Of a stretch of DNA of 64,000 nt, positions 52,510-61,282 are shown piece by piece. The notes beneath the pieces are model-generated. The model was given only the letters and a program-made list of their open reading frames with translations. It searched no databases and had not been told where the DNA came from. How positions within the stretch are numbered: position 1 is the stretch's first letter; each line of letters opens with the position of its first letter. The stretch covers positions 124,001-188,000 of the forward strand of contig JAJVIC010000010.1 of NCBI GenBank assembly GCA_022072225.1. The letters are read 5' to 3'. A program made the position numbers and the translations under genes. This DNA comes from Bacteroidia bacterium (GTDB taxonomy: Bacteria > Bacteroidota > Bacteroidia > SXHM01).

Positions 52510-53354
52510 TTTTTTGCTAGTTCTGTTATTTTTATTCCCAGTAAAATAAACCCAGCAAGAAGGAATAAGGCTCTCGAAATTATTTGAAATTTTTTTACAT
52601 TATTCTGTTTCATCAATGCAGACATCATCAGTAATAACGTAGTAGGGACAAGGAATACCAACAATTCTTCTTTGCTTGTATAATTCATTAAAAACACAAC
52701 AATCCAGTAAATTAAAGTCAACAATGTTAAGCCTGTTCTGAGGTATTGTATTTTATTAATGCCAATTCTTACAGCAGTCGTTAGGTTGCCTGCAGCCTTG
52801 TCTGCCTCGTAATCCATGAGCTCATGATGAAAATGCCCAACAGAAAGCAGTAGCGCAAAATATATTGAAATTGCCAGAGAACTTTCGTTGTAATCAGCAA
52901 AACTGCAATAGCCCGAATGAAAATGAAAAATTCCCGCAATAAAATGAACTAGCGTCCCAATTAAATAAGTTGATTTTAAACGCAGCGGAGGTAGGTAATA
53001 TAAACTCCAAAGTATCATTGCTGATATACTAAAAATAAATGTTTTAATATCAATGTAAATTGCCAGAGATGAAAACAAGGCACAAAACACAACAAAAAAG
53101 CTTATGTATTTCGATTTAGAAATAGTGCCGATAATTTCCAGTCGTTGTGATTTTACATCGCTTTCATAATCAGCAAATGAGTTTAGGAAATAAACTGCCA
53201 TCACATAAATCAAAACAAAGAATAATACAGAGATATTCTTCAGCCAGTCATTCCACAAATCAGGTGGAGTAAAAAGCACCCCGGCAAAAGAAAAGCCTGT
53301 CATCAGAACTATTTCCTTAAGCCGCAGTGATTTGACTAATAATCTGTAATCCAT
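52500..53354 (-). CDS. UbiA family prenyltransferase
   Basis: 284 residues from the ATG at 53354. A TTG-started frame upstream adds an unlikely 27-residue leader. About eight hydrophobic helices are predicted. Both Asp-rich motifs are present but degenerate: NSFADYESDVKSQR (first) and HELMDYEADKAAGNLTT (second). The family transfers isoprenyl chains to aromatic or other acceptors, including decaprenyl-phosphate ribose precursors, quinones and chlorophyll. It is the only minus-strand gene in the 41-64 kb cluster, convergent with the methyltransferase and divergent from asnB across about 110 bp. A lipid carrier or a prenylated product is the likely link. The substrate is unknown. Confidence 0.85.
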   Translation of the reverse strand: MDYRLLVKSLRLKEIVLMTGFSFAGVLFTPPDLWNDWLKNISVLFFVLIYVMAVYFLNSFADYESDVKSQRLEIIGTISKSKYISFFVVFCALFSSLAIYIDIKTFIFSISAMILWSLYYLPPLRLKSTYLIGTLVHFIAGIFHFHSGYCSFADYNESSLAISIYFALLLSVGHFHHELMDYEADKAAGNLTTAVRIGINKIQYLRTGLTLLTLIYWIVVFLMNYTSKEELLVFLVPTTLLLMMSALMKQNNVKKFQIISRALFLLAGFILLGIKITELAKNYF

Positions 53355-53463
53355 GATGGAAATAAATACGTTTATTTGCTTTACCTTTATTTCTGAATGT
53401 ATCTGAAAAAACAGGTAATTATAGTTATAAATCAAATCAACAGAAGAACAATTTTAGGAACAC

Positions 53464-55236
53464 ATGTGTGGCATTTCAGGTTGCATTGATTTGAAAGGAA
53501 AAATTTTGGAAGAAATTATTACTGCGATGAATAATTCATTAAAACATCGCGGCCCTGATGATTCAGGAATTTACATTTCGGGAAACCGGAAAATTGCTTT
53601 GGCGCACAAACGCCTTTCTTTTCTTGACTTATCGGAATTGGGCAGGCAACCTATGAAAGATAATTCAGAGGAAATCATAATTTCACTCAATGGCGAAATT
53701 TATAATTACCTTGAACTGAAAGAAGAACTAAAGGGAAATTATTCTTTTAAAACCAACACTGATACCGAAGTGGTGCTTGCCGGCTATGCCAAATGGGGAA
53801 TTGAGGTGGTAAATAAATTAGAAGGAATGTTTGCCTTTGCATTGCTGGATTTGAAAAAAGAAAAATTATTTCTTGTCCGTGACCGTTTTGGAATAAAGCC
53901 ACTTTATTATCATATCTCAAACAAGCAACTTGTTTTTGCGTCAGAGCTTAAAGCCATAGCCGAACATCCTGTGTTTTCAAAGGAAATAGATTATTCATCT
54001 TTTTGTGATTATTTTGTTTACCGTTATATCCCTTCGCCAAAAACTATCTGGAAAAACACTTACAAAGTTCCCCCTGCTTATTATTTGGAATTTGACACGA
54101 ATAATCTTTCAGTGAAAAATGTTGAATACTGGAAGCCCTGTTTTTCTGATAAGAAAATAAGCTCTGCAGATTTTATTGCGCAAACAGATGAGCTACTTTT
54201 AAACTCAGTGAAGCAACATTTAAGGGCTGATGTGCCGATTGGTTCTTTTCTAAGCGGTGGTTATGACAGCAGTGCGTTGGTTTATTATATGAGCCGGGCA
54301 GGATACAAGCCAGAAACATTTTCAATCGGCTTCAAAAATTGGGAAGAAAGCGAGCACAACTATGCAAAAGTTGTAGCCGATAAGTTTAATGTAAACCTAA
54401 ATGTTGAACTTGCTGATGACAATAATTTTGAATTGTTGGATGAAATGCCTGTAGTTTATGATGAGCCGCTGGCCGATATTTCAATAATTCCTACCTACAT
54501 GGTGAGTATACTTGCACGTAAAAAAGTAAAGACAGTTTTCAGCGGTGAAGGAGCAGATGAAATTTTTGGTGGCTATACCTGGCAGAAGAATTTTTTTGCT
54601 TTGAAAAATATCCATTCAATAAAAGAAAAAATAAATCGATGGTTTAAACCTCTTGATACGGTTGAATATTATGCAAACTCAATGGCAATGGGTGTTTTCG
54701 GGAAAGAAGAATTGAAAAAGCTTCTACAACCAGAATATTACCAATGTATTCCGGACGATTTGAATTGGTTTTTCAAAAAAAATTTCAAAAAGAATTTAAG
54801 TCCACTGAAATCGATTCAATATTTAGATATGAAATGTTTTATGGGCGAAATGGTTTTGACAAAAATGGACAGAGCATCTATGTTTCATTCGCTCGAAGTG
54901 AGGGTTCCTTTTTTAAATCATAAATTGTATGAAACTATTTTTGCGCATGATGAAAGCAGCTATTTTAAACCCGGAGTAACAAAATATCTTCTGCACGAAA
55001 ATTTAAAAAAGCATTTGCCTGAAAAAATCCTTAATCGTGAAAAACAGGGTTTTGTAGGACCTGCGGAATATTATACTAATATGGAGTGGTATAGAAAAAT
55101 TTTGAGTAAAAGTAAATTGGTTCAGGCGGGTATTACTAATGAAAATTTTATTTCTGAAAAATTAAAAGCAAATGATTACTGGATTTTATGGAAACTGGCT
55201 GTAATGGAAAAATGGTTTGAGAAATGGGGAAGTTGA
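53464..55236 (+). CDS. asnB: Asparagine synthetase (glutamine-hydrolysing) family
   Basis: 590 residues. The class II glutaminase nucleophile is Cys2 (MCGISGCIDLKG), followed by HRGPDDSG, SLNGEIYNY and LVRDRFGIKPLYY. The synthetase half has the PP-loop SFLSGGYDSSALVYYM; canonical AsnB has Leu in place of the Tyr. Later come FSGEGADEIFGGY and MDRASMFHSLEVRVPFLNHK. In surface-glycan clusters this family amidates uronic acids or amino acids on the glycan, which fits the neighbours better than housekeeping asparagine supply. The start codon begins the mature enzyme exactly. The next gene overlaps by 13 nt. Confidence 0.93.
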   Translation: MCGISGCIDLKGKILEEIITAMNNSLKHRGPDDSGIYISGNRKIALAHKRLSFLDLSELGRQPMKDNSEEIIISLNGEIYNYLELKEELKGNYSFKTNTDTEVVLAGYAKWGIEVVNKLEGMFAFALLDLKKEKLFLVRDRFGIKPLYYHISNKQLVFASELKAIAEHPVFSKEIDYSSFCDYFVYRYIPSPKTIWKNTYKVPPAYYLEFDTNNLSVKNVEYWKPCFSDKKISSADFIAQTDELLLNSVKQHLRADVPIGSFLSGGYDSSALVYYMSRAGYKPETFSIGFKNWEESEHNYAKVVADKFNVNLNVELADDNNFELLDEMPVVYDEPLADISIIPTYMVSILARKKVKTVFSGEGADEIFGGYTWQKNFFALKNIHSIKEKINRWFKPLDTVEYYANSMAMGVFGKEELKKLLQPEYYQCIPDDLNWFFKKNFKKNLSPLKSIQYLDMKCFMGEMVLTKMDRASMFHSLEVRVPFLNHKLYETIFAHDESSYFKPGVTKYLLHENLKKHLPEKILNREKQGFVGPAEYYTNMEWYRKILSKSKLVQAGITNENFISEKLKANDYWILWKLAVMEKWFEKWGS

Positions 55237-56690
55237 ATAATTATATATTTTATTTTATTTTGTCATTATTGTTTTTAGGTTGCACAAACGCAGAAAATGA
55301 AAATTCATTTAATCATCAATCAATAGATACGCTTATTTTAAATGATAACTCAAAACAAATTTCTATCAGCAGCAATAAAAATCCTGTCAGTTTCCGCTTA
55401 AAAATCAATAATAGATTTCCTTTGAGTATTACTGATATGCTTGACAGTATCAGACAAATTTCTAAGCTAAAAAAAATCCCCCGGGAGCAAGCTGCATGGG
55501 AGTTTGTAGCAAAAAACACGTTTCATAGTCACCCGCTTACTGAAAAATGCTCCCAGCATAGTTCTGAAATATTTCTCAATTCGGTTGGAGGAGGACTTTG
55601 CGAAAGCAGAGCAACTACACTTGCAGATTTATGGCAAAAAATGCAGTTTGATTCAAGGGTAATTAATCTGGTAAATTACCATGTGGTTGCTGAAGTATTT
55701 TCGGCCGGGAAATGGAAAATGTATGATGCAGACAATGAAATCTTTTACTATAACGACATGAACCAAATTGCTTCGTTCCGTGAATTAAGAGAGCAACCTG
55801 AATTGATTGCAAAACCTTATAAAAACTACGATTTCAAAAATCCTTTTACGGAAAACAATATGTGGACAGAAAAACTTGCACAATGGTATGGTTTATCTGA
55901 AATTGATACTATTTCATGGCAGGCAGATTCTATTAATGATGTTAGATTTTCCCTGCCTCCAAATACAACCATGACTATGTATTCTGAAAATAATAAGAAC
56001 ATATATTCAATTATTGTGGAACTTACTGATAAATCAAATGGATTATTAAAACTTCCATTTCTTCCTTATGCAGCAACTGGTAGTTTTTCTTTTCTGGCAA
56101 ACGGCTCAGTTTATTCCGTGAGCAACACTGATACGATAATTTTCCAACATTCTGAGTTAATAAAATCTTTAAAAATATTAGAAGTTACGGGTACTTCACA
56201 AATTATTTACATGGTAAATCCAAGTTTAAATGTACTTAGCAAAACAACAACTGTTGCCATTGAAAGCACAGAAGATTTGTGTATAAAGACAATTGAAGTT
56301 AATAAAAATGCTATGCCCTTTTTTCTGCCAAATCGAACTGCGTTAGAACGCTTATTTCTTGATTCAATACTTAATTCGGTTTATCTTGATTACCTTGTAA
56401 CTTCAGTAAATTATAAAACAGGTAATATAGATACCTACCTTGCTTCGGAATATGTCAAATTTCTTAGTTTAGATAAGTCACTAACAGAAAAAGAAAAAGA
56501 ATTGTTTCGGAATAAATTTCAGGAGCAATTACCAATGCATTTATCAGAATTAGGTTCTTCCAAAGAAGATTTTGTACTACTCCTGAATAAATATCATCCC
56601 TTGTCGCTTTATTATTTGTTTTCCTCCGTTCGCTATAATAAATCTGAATTTTTATTGGAAACATGGCGAAAACATTTTGATACTTTATAA
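55224..56690 (+). CDS. Transglutaminase-like lipoprotein
   Basis: 488 residues. The lipobox LLFLGC puts the lipidated Cys at 20. A transglutaminase-like Cys-His-Asp triad is visible: C126 (GGGLCESRATTLADLW), H153 (NLVNYHVVAEVF) and D168 (GKWKMYDADNE). The C-terminal 300 residues are all-beta then helical with no family I recognise. Such periplasmic papain-fold enzymes may be proteases, peptide:N-glycanase-like, or form amide crosslinks. Its presence between asparagine synthetase and glycosyltransferases hints at a step on an amide-bearing product outside the inner membrane. Confidence 0.82.
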   Translation: MGKLNNYIFYFILSLLFLGCTNAENENSFNHQSIDTLILNDNSKQISISSNKNPVSFRLKINNRFPLSITDMLDSIRQISKLKKIPREQAAWEFVAKNTFHSHPLTEKCSQHSSEIFLNSVGGGLCESRATTLADLWQKMQFDSRVINLVNYHVVAEVFSAGKWKMYDADNEIFYYNDMNQIASFRELREQPELIAKPYKNYDFKNPFTENNMWTEKLAQWYGLSEIDTISWQADSINDVRFSLPPNTTMTMYSENNKNIYSIIVELTDKSNGLLKLPFLPYAATGSFSFLANGSVYSVSNTDTIIFQHSELIKSLKILEVTGTSQIIYMVNPSLNVLSKTTTVAIESTEDLCIKTIEVNKNAMPFFLPNRTALERLFLDSILNSVYLDYLVTSVNYKTGNIDTYLASEYVKFLSLDKSLTEKEKELFRNKFQEQLPMHLSELGSSKEDFVLLLNKYHPLSLYYLFSSVRYNKSEFLLETWRKHFDTL

Positions 56691-57878
56691 ATGTCCATGA
56701 TTAAAAAAGCATTTGTATTTGTTGTTTGTGGTGATCGTGAACATATTGACACATTACATTTTTCTCTGAATGCGTTAACACGGTTTTCCAATAATAAAAT
56801 CATTGTTGTTACTGACGGCAGCAGAAATGAAATTCCAGTTATTCATGAAAATATTATTAATGTAAAAACACCAGATAAATTTTCACATCATCAGGCAAGC
56901 ATTTTTCTCAAAACAAGTCTTCATAAGTTATTGTCTGAAGACGTTGATTATTGCTACATAGACACAGATGTTCTTGCAGTCAGCAATGAGGTTGACACAA
57001 TTTTTAATTCCTTCACAAGCCCGATTACATTTTCGCACGACTATTGCGATATTGATGACTTCAGCCCGTTTGCGGTCAATTGTAATTGTTACGAAAAATT
57101 TAAAAAAGTGAATGCTGTTTACCTGCAAACTGCATCACTCTATAATGAAACTTTAGGCAAAGAATATGGGTCTGTTTTGGCTGAAATAAATATAGCTACC
57201 AAACGCAACAGAGGCAATTTATTTCTTCGGTTTACAAATTTGCTGAAATATTTATTTAGCAAGGATTTTTATGTGCTGAATGAAAGATACAAGCTGAATA
57301 AAAAGACAAATCAATGGTTGAACAGTAATAATGAAACAATAGAAGACAAATACAGCAGAAAAAATTTCATAATTGGAAAAACAGGATTTCACTGGAGTGA
57401 AAAATTCAATACTTTTTATACGAAGGACGGAATGTCGGTTACACAATTGAAGTGCGAACATTTAAGAGAACAGGTAAATAAAGATTTTGATTTGGAAATA
57501 AATCAGGGCTGGCAGCATTGGAATGGTGGTGTTTTTTTATTCAACAAACAATCACATGCGTTTATGAATTTTTGGCATGAAATGACTTTGAAGATTTTTG
57601 AAAATACTGAATGGAAAACCCGTGACCAGGGGACTTTGGCAGTTGCAACTTGGAAATTCGGATTACAAAATCAGAAAACCTTAGATATAAATTTCAACTT
57701 TATTGTTGATTACAATAACAGAGAATTGAAATATAATGGCAATTTTACTTTTCAGTATCAGGAAAAAACTTACAAACCGTTTTTCCTTCACGTTTTTCAT
57801 CATTTCGGAGATAAAAACTGGGCACTATGGCAGGATTTAGAAAAACTTCTAACTACCATTGAAAAACAAAACAACTGA
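56691..57878 (+). CDS. Glycosyltransferase-like protein (GT8-type fold)
   Basis: 395 residues, cytoplasmic. The opening AFVFVVCGDREHIDTLHFSL and the DxD motif in DVDYCYIDTDVLAV fit a GT-A transferase of the GT8 or nucleotide-diphospho-sugar transferase type. WQHWNGGVFLFNKQSHAFMN near residue 275 and TRDQGTLAVATWKFG match the conserved acceptor-side segments of such enzymes. A second ATG two codons downstream is possible. It follows the previous stop immediately. Donor and acceptor are unknown. Confidence 0.78.
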   Translation: MSMIKKAFVFVVCGDREHIDTLHFSLNALTRFSNNKIIVVTDGSRNEIPVIHENIINVKTPDKFSHHQASIFLKTSLHKLLSEDVDYCYIDTDVLAVSNEVDTIFNSFTSPITFSHDYCDIDDFSPFAVNCNCYEKFKKVNAVYLQTASLYNETLGKEYGSVLAEINIATKRNRGNLFLRFTNLLKYLFSKDFYVLNERYKLNKKTNQWLNSNNETIEDKYSRKNFIIGKTGFHWSEKFNTFYTKDGMSVTQLKCEHLREQVNKDFDLEINQGWQHWNGGVFLFNKQSHAFMNFWHEMTLKIFENTEWKTRDQGTLAVATWKFGLQNQKTLDINFNFIVDYNNRELKYNGNFTFQYQEKTYKPFFLHVFHHFGDKNWALWQDLEKLLTTIEKQNN

Positions 57879-57890
57879 ACAATCTGCGAT

Positions 57891-57898
57891 TAACTTTG
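57891..57898 (+). promoter_or_regulatory. Candidate -7 box before the epimerase gene
   Basis: TAACTTTG exactly fits TAnnTTTG and lies 16 nt before the ATG of the epimerase gene. No TTTG occurs at the right -33 distance, so it may be a weak internal promoter within the cluster. Confidence 0.3.
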
Positions 57899-57914
57899 CG
57901 TGATCTTGAATTTT

Positions 57915-58883
57915 ATGAAGAAAGTTTTAATTACAGGCGTTGCAGGTTTTGTAGGATTTCACTTAGCTAAGAAATTACAGGATAAATTTATTATCTGCGG
58001 ACTTGATTTTTTTTACCCGGTGGTTGATAGTATTAACGCGCAACGCTTAACGCATCTTGGCTCTTCTGTTAAATTTACTCATTCGGATATTAGGAACTAT
58101 GACGAATTGCTGAAGACTATTAAACTTATCAAACCTGATTTTATTATTCATCTTGCAGCCTGCACAGGTGTTGCAAATTCAGCGTTGCAGCCAGAATTAT
58201 ATTTTGATACAAATGTTAAAGGGTTTCAAAATATTCTGGAAATCTGCAAAGAATTGAAAATTGATAACTTGTTTTACGCCAGCAGCTCATCTGTTTATAA
58301 TGATAATGAAACGATGGTTTTTAATGAAGAAAATGTGAGTGAAAATCAATTATCATTTTACGGAATTACAAAAAGAAAAAATGAAAAACTAGCCGAAGAA
58401 TATTCTTTGCAATATGGAATTAATTGTGTTGGAATGCGGTTTTTCACCGTTTATGGTTCGTGGGTGCGTCAAGATATGGCAGCATGGAAATTTATGAATG
58501 CGCTTATAAAAAACGAACAGGTAATTCTTTACAATGGGGGGAATGTACAACGTGATTTTACGCACGTTTCTGATATAGTGGAAAGTATATCACGTTTGGT
58601 TGAATCATATTTGCATGAACAATTAAAATTCATACATGAAATTTATAATGTGGGTAAAGGTTCTCCTGTTTCGGTGAAAGAATATTTGCTTACAATAGCC
58701 GAAAATCTGGGCGTGAAGCCTGAAATAATCTATAAACCATTACCGGAAAATGAACTGCCCTTTACGCATTCCGACACTACAAAATTATTCAGCAAAACAG
58801 GGTACAAACCACAACTATCAGTTCATGAAGGAGTAAAAGAGATGACAGATTGGTTTCTAAAATACAGGCACCAAAATGAATAG
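57915..58883 (+). CDS. NAD-dependent sugar-nucleotide epimerase/dehydratase
   Basis: 322 residues from the ATG at 57915. A GTG at 57900 would overlap the candidate promoter. Extended SDR fold: VLITGVAGFVGFHLAKKL (GxxGxxG), FYASSSSVYNDNETM, the catalytic YxxxK in FYGITKRKNEKLAEEY, and RFFTVYGSWVRQDMA. The pattern is close to UDP-glucuronate 4-epimerases (RFFTVYGPWGRPDMA in that group). A product such as UDP-galacturonate would be a logical substrate for amidation by AsnB. Its stop overlaps the following glycosyltransferase start by 8 nt. Confidence 0.88.
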   Translation: MKKVLITGVAGFVGFHLAKKLQDKFIICGLDFFYPVVDSINAQRLTHLGSSVKFTHSDIRNYDELLKTIKLIKPDFIIHLAACTGVANSALQPELYFDTNVKGFQNILEICKELKIDNLFYASSSSVYNDNETMVFNEENVSENQLSFYGITKRKNEKLAEEYSLQYGINCVGMRFFTVYGSWVRQDMAAWKFMNALIKNEQVILYNGGNVQRDFTHVSDIVESISRLVESYLHEQLKFIHEIYNVGKGSPVSVKEYLLTIAENLGVKPEIIYKPLPENELPFTHSDTTKLFSKTGYKPQLSVHEGVKEMTDWFLKYRHQNE

Positions 58884-60246
58884 AATGATAGTTGTTATTT
58901 TGCTGATTGTTGTTGCTATGCTGTATGCGCAACGTAGCCCGCGTTGGATTTATGAAGCACTTATTCGTCCTGTTCTTTCTAAAATTGTGAACTACGCGAT
59001 TTATTATTTCCGCAGGTTTATTTTGTTTCAGAGTATTCAAGAAGCAAAGCGCGAACATTATCCCGATTTTGCAAAGACAGAGCGAAGAAACCGGTTGCAA
59101 AAAACGCTGACCAATATTGCTGTAGTAAACAAAAACAGGAATAAGTATTCCGAAACTTTTATCGACTTAAAAATTAAAGGGTTGAAAAATGCGGGTTATT
59201 ATGTGCATCAGTTGTATGGCGGCTATTTCCCGACTTCCGAAGTTCACGAAAATCATTTACTGAGCAACAACAAAATAGTTTTAAAAATTATTGAGTTGTG
59301 GGAACTTTTCTGGAATAAAGGAGAAAATTATTACCTGAAAATTGCGTTCAGAAACTATCTGAAAGATAATGATGTAAAAATTGTTTTAGCTGAGTTTGGG
59401 ACTTGCGGAGTTGAGGTTTTTGATGAATGCAGGAAATCCGGATTTCCGTTGATAGTTACATTCAGAGGTTACGACATTCATCACAAAAAAATATTTGAAG
59501 CGAATGGAGAACGATACAAAGAAATGTTTACGTATTGCTCAAAGGTCATTTGTGTCTCAAACGATATTTTAAACAAACTCAATAGTTTGTATCACTTACA
59601 GGAAAAACTGCGCTATATTCCATCGCTTATTGATTTGAATTTATTTGCTTACAGCGATCATTCAATAAATCCTCCAGTGTTCTTGTATGTAGGAAGATTT
59701 GCAGAAACTAAAAGTCCGCATCTCGTTATTCTCTCGTTTCACGAAACGCTAAAACAAATTCCTGATGCACGTTTGGTAATGGTAGGCAGGGATGGCGGTG
59801 GAGAATTATTTGAAGCCTGCCTGATTTTGATTAAAGCCCTGAACATTGAAGATAAGGTTGAGTTAAAAGGAGTTCTTCCTCCGCAAGGAGTTTATGAAGA
59901 AATGAAAAAAGCGCGTGTGTTTATCCAGCACTCACTTACAACACCAATCAACGGAGATAAGGAAGGAACTCCTGTTTCGGTACGTGAAGCAATGGCTTGC
60001 GGATTACCTGTAGTTGCTACCAATCACGCAGGAATTTCTGAAACAATCATCCATAATCAGACAGGTGTTTTGGTGGATGAATACGATTATCTTTCCATGG
60101 CAGAAGAAATGACAAGAGTATGTAAAGACAATGAACTTGTTTTTTCGCTGGGAAAAAATGCAGCGGAATCAATTCATGAAAATGAGCTGATAAAAAATAA
60201 TATTAAGATATTAGCGGCTGAAATTGAAAAATACAGATTAAGGTAA
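58876..60246 (+). CDS. Glycosyltransferase family 4 with N-terminal membrane segment
   Basis: 456 residues. The start MNRMIVVILLIVVAMLYAQ is a likely membrane anchor, rare for GT4 enzymes. The GT-B fold from about 75 on shows VFLYVGRFAETKSPHLVI, ARLVMVGRDGGGELFEAC, VELKGVLPPQGVYEEMKKAR and the donor-binding EX7E region EGTPVSVREAMACGLPVVAT. It probably adds a sugar to a membrane-bound acceptor. It overlaps the epimerase gene upstream and is immediately followed by the GDP-mannose epimerase homologue. Confidence 0.9.
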   Translation: MNRMIVVILLIVVAMLYAQRSPRWIYEALIRPVLSKIVNYAIYYFRRFILFQSIQEAKREHYPDFAKTERRNRLQKTLTNIAVVNKNRNKYSETFIDLKIKGLKNAGYYVHQLYGGYFPTSEVHENHLLSNNKIVLKIIELWELFWNKGENYYLKIAFRNYLKDNDVKIVLAEFGTCGVEVFDECRKSGFPLIVTFRGYDIHHKKIFEANGERYKEMFTYCSKVICVSNDILNKLNSLYHLQEKLRYIPSLIDLNLFAYSDHSINPPVFLYVGRFAETKSPHLVILSFHETLKQIPDARLVMVGRDGGGELFEACLILIKALNIEDKVELKGVLPPQGVYEEMKKARVFIQHSLTTPINGDKEGTPVSVREAMACGLPVVATNHAGISETIIHNQTGVLVDEYDYLSMAEEMTRVCKDNELVFSLGKNAAESIHENELIKNNIKILAAEIEKYRLR

Positions 60247-61221
60247 ATGAAGAAAGCGATTGTTTTGGGTGCCGGAGGATTTATTGGTTCGCACCTTGTG
60301 AAAAGATTGAAAAGCGAAGGCTATTGGGTAAAAGGTGTTGATTTGAAACTGCCAGAATATTCAAAAACTGCTGCAGATGAATTTGTGCAGGGCGATTTGA
60401 GAAATTTAGAATTCGTCAGTTCAGTAATCGAAAAAAATACGGATGAGTTATATCAGCTTGCAGCCGACATGGGTGGTGCGGGTTATATTTTCACCGGTGA
60501 GCACGATGCAGATGTGATGCACAATTCAGCACAAATAAACCTGAATGTTGCCCGGGTTTGTGTGGAGAAAAATGTAAAAGCAGTTTTTTATTCTTCTTCT
60601 GCATGTGTATATCCCGAGTATAATCAGCTTGACCCGCTCAACCCTAAATGTGCTGAAAATACTGTGTATCCGGCACAGCCTGACAGCGAATACGGTTGGG
60701 AAAAATTATTCAGTGAGCGGCTTTATCTTTCTTACAAAAGAAATTACGGACTTAATGTGAAAATCGCGCGTTATCATAATGTTTACGGGCCTGAAGGCGC
60801 ATGGAATAATGGAAAAGAAAAAGCGCCAGCAGCTTTATGCCGCAAAATTGCCCAGACAGATAATGGCGGAACAATTGAAATATGGGGTGACGGAAAACAA
60901 ACACGCTCGTTTTTGTTTATTGATGATTGTTTAGATGCAACAACCAACCTGTTACGTTCCGTCAAAACCGGACCTTACAACATCGGTTCGGAAGAAATGA
61001 TTTCGATTAATGATTTTGCAAAATTGATTATGCGGATTGCAGATAAAAATGTTCACATAAAAAATATTGAAGGCCCTGAAGGTGTGCGGGGAAGATGTTC
61101 GGACAACACAATTATCTTAAAAGATTTGAACTGGAAACCCATATATAGTCTCGAACAGGGAATTTCTCATACTTATAGTTGGATAGCCAAACAGGTAGAA
61201 CAAATGTTCTCAAAAGCCTGA
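60247..61221 (+). CDS. GDP-mannose 3,5-epimerase-like enzyme
   Basis: 324 residues. The match to plant GME is striking in motif content: GAGGFIGSHL for NAD, LAADMGGAGYI, SSSACVYPE with catalytic C120, YGWEK with Y149 and K153, YHNVYGPEGAWNNGKEKAPA with K192, GDGKQTRSFLFIDDC and GPEGVRGR. All catalytic residues known in plant GME are present. The reaction would be GDP-D-mannose to GDP-L-galactose or GDP-L-gulose. No GDP-mannose synthesis gene is in the window. Such enzymes are uncommon in bacterial glycan clusters. It ends the contiguous run; a 61-nt gap precedes the next gene. Confidence 0.9.
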   Translation: MKKAIVLGAGGFIGSHLVKRLKSEGYWVKGVDLKLPEYSKTAADEFVQGDLRNLEFVSSVIEKNTDELYQLAADMGGAGYIFTGEHDADVMHNSAQINLNVARVCVEKNVKAVFYSSSACVYPEYNQLDPLNPKCAENTVYPAQPDSEYGWEKLFSERLYLSYKRNYGLNVKIARYHNVYGPEGAWNNGKEKAPAALCRKIAQTDNGGTIEIWGDGKQTRSFLFIDDCLDATTNLLRSVKTGPYNIGSEEMISINDFAKLIMRIADKNVHIKNIEGPEGVRGRCSDNTIILKDLNWKPIYSLEQGISHTYSWIAKQVEQMFSKA

Positions 61222-61252
61222 TTTTCTCACCATTTTTCTATTTATAAAAAGC

Positions 61253-61260
61253 TAAGTTTG
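61253..61260 (+). promoter_or_regulatory. Candidate -7 box before the HTTM gene
   Basis: TAAGTTTG fits the Bacteroidota TAnnTTTG box, 22 nt before the ATG at 61283. The -33 region is T-rich (CATTTTTC) without TTTG. It would give the HTTM and SGNH genes their own transcript. Confidence 0.35.
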
Positions 61261-61282
61261 TCGCTTAACAGCAGCAAAACTG

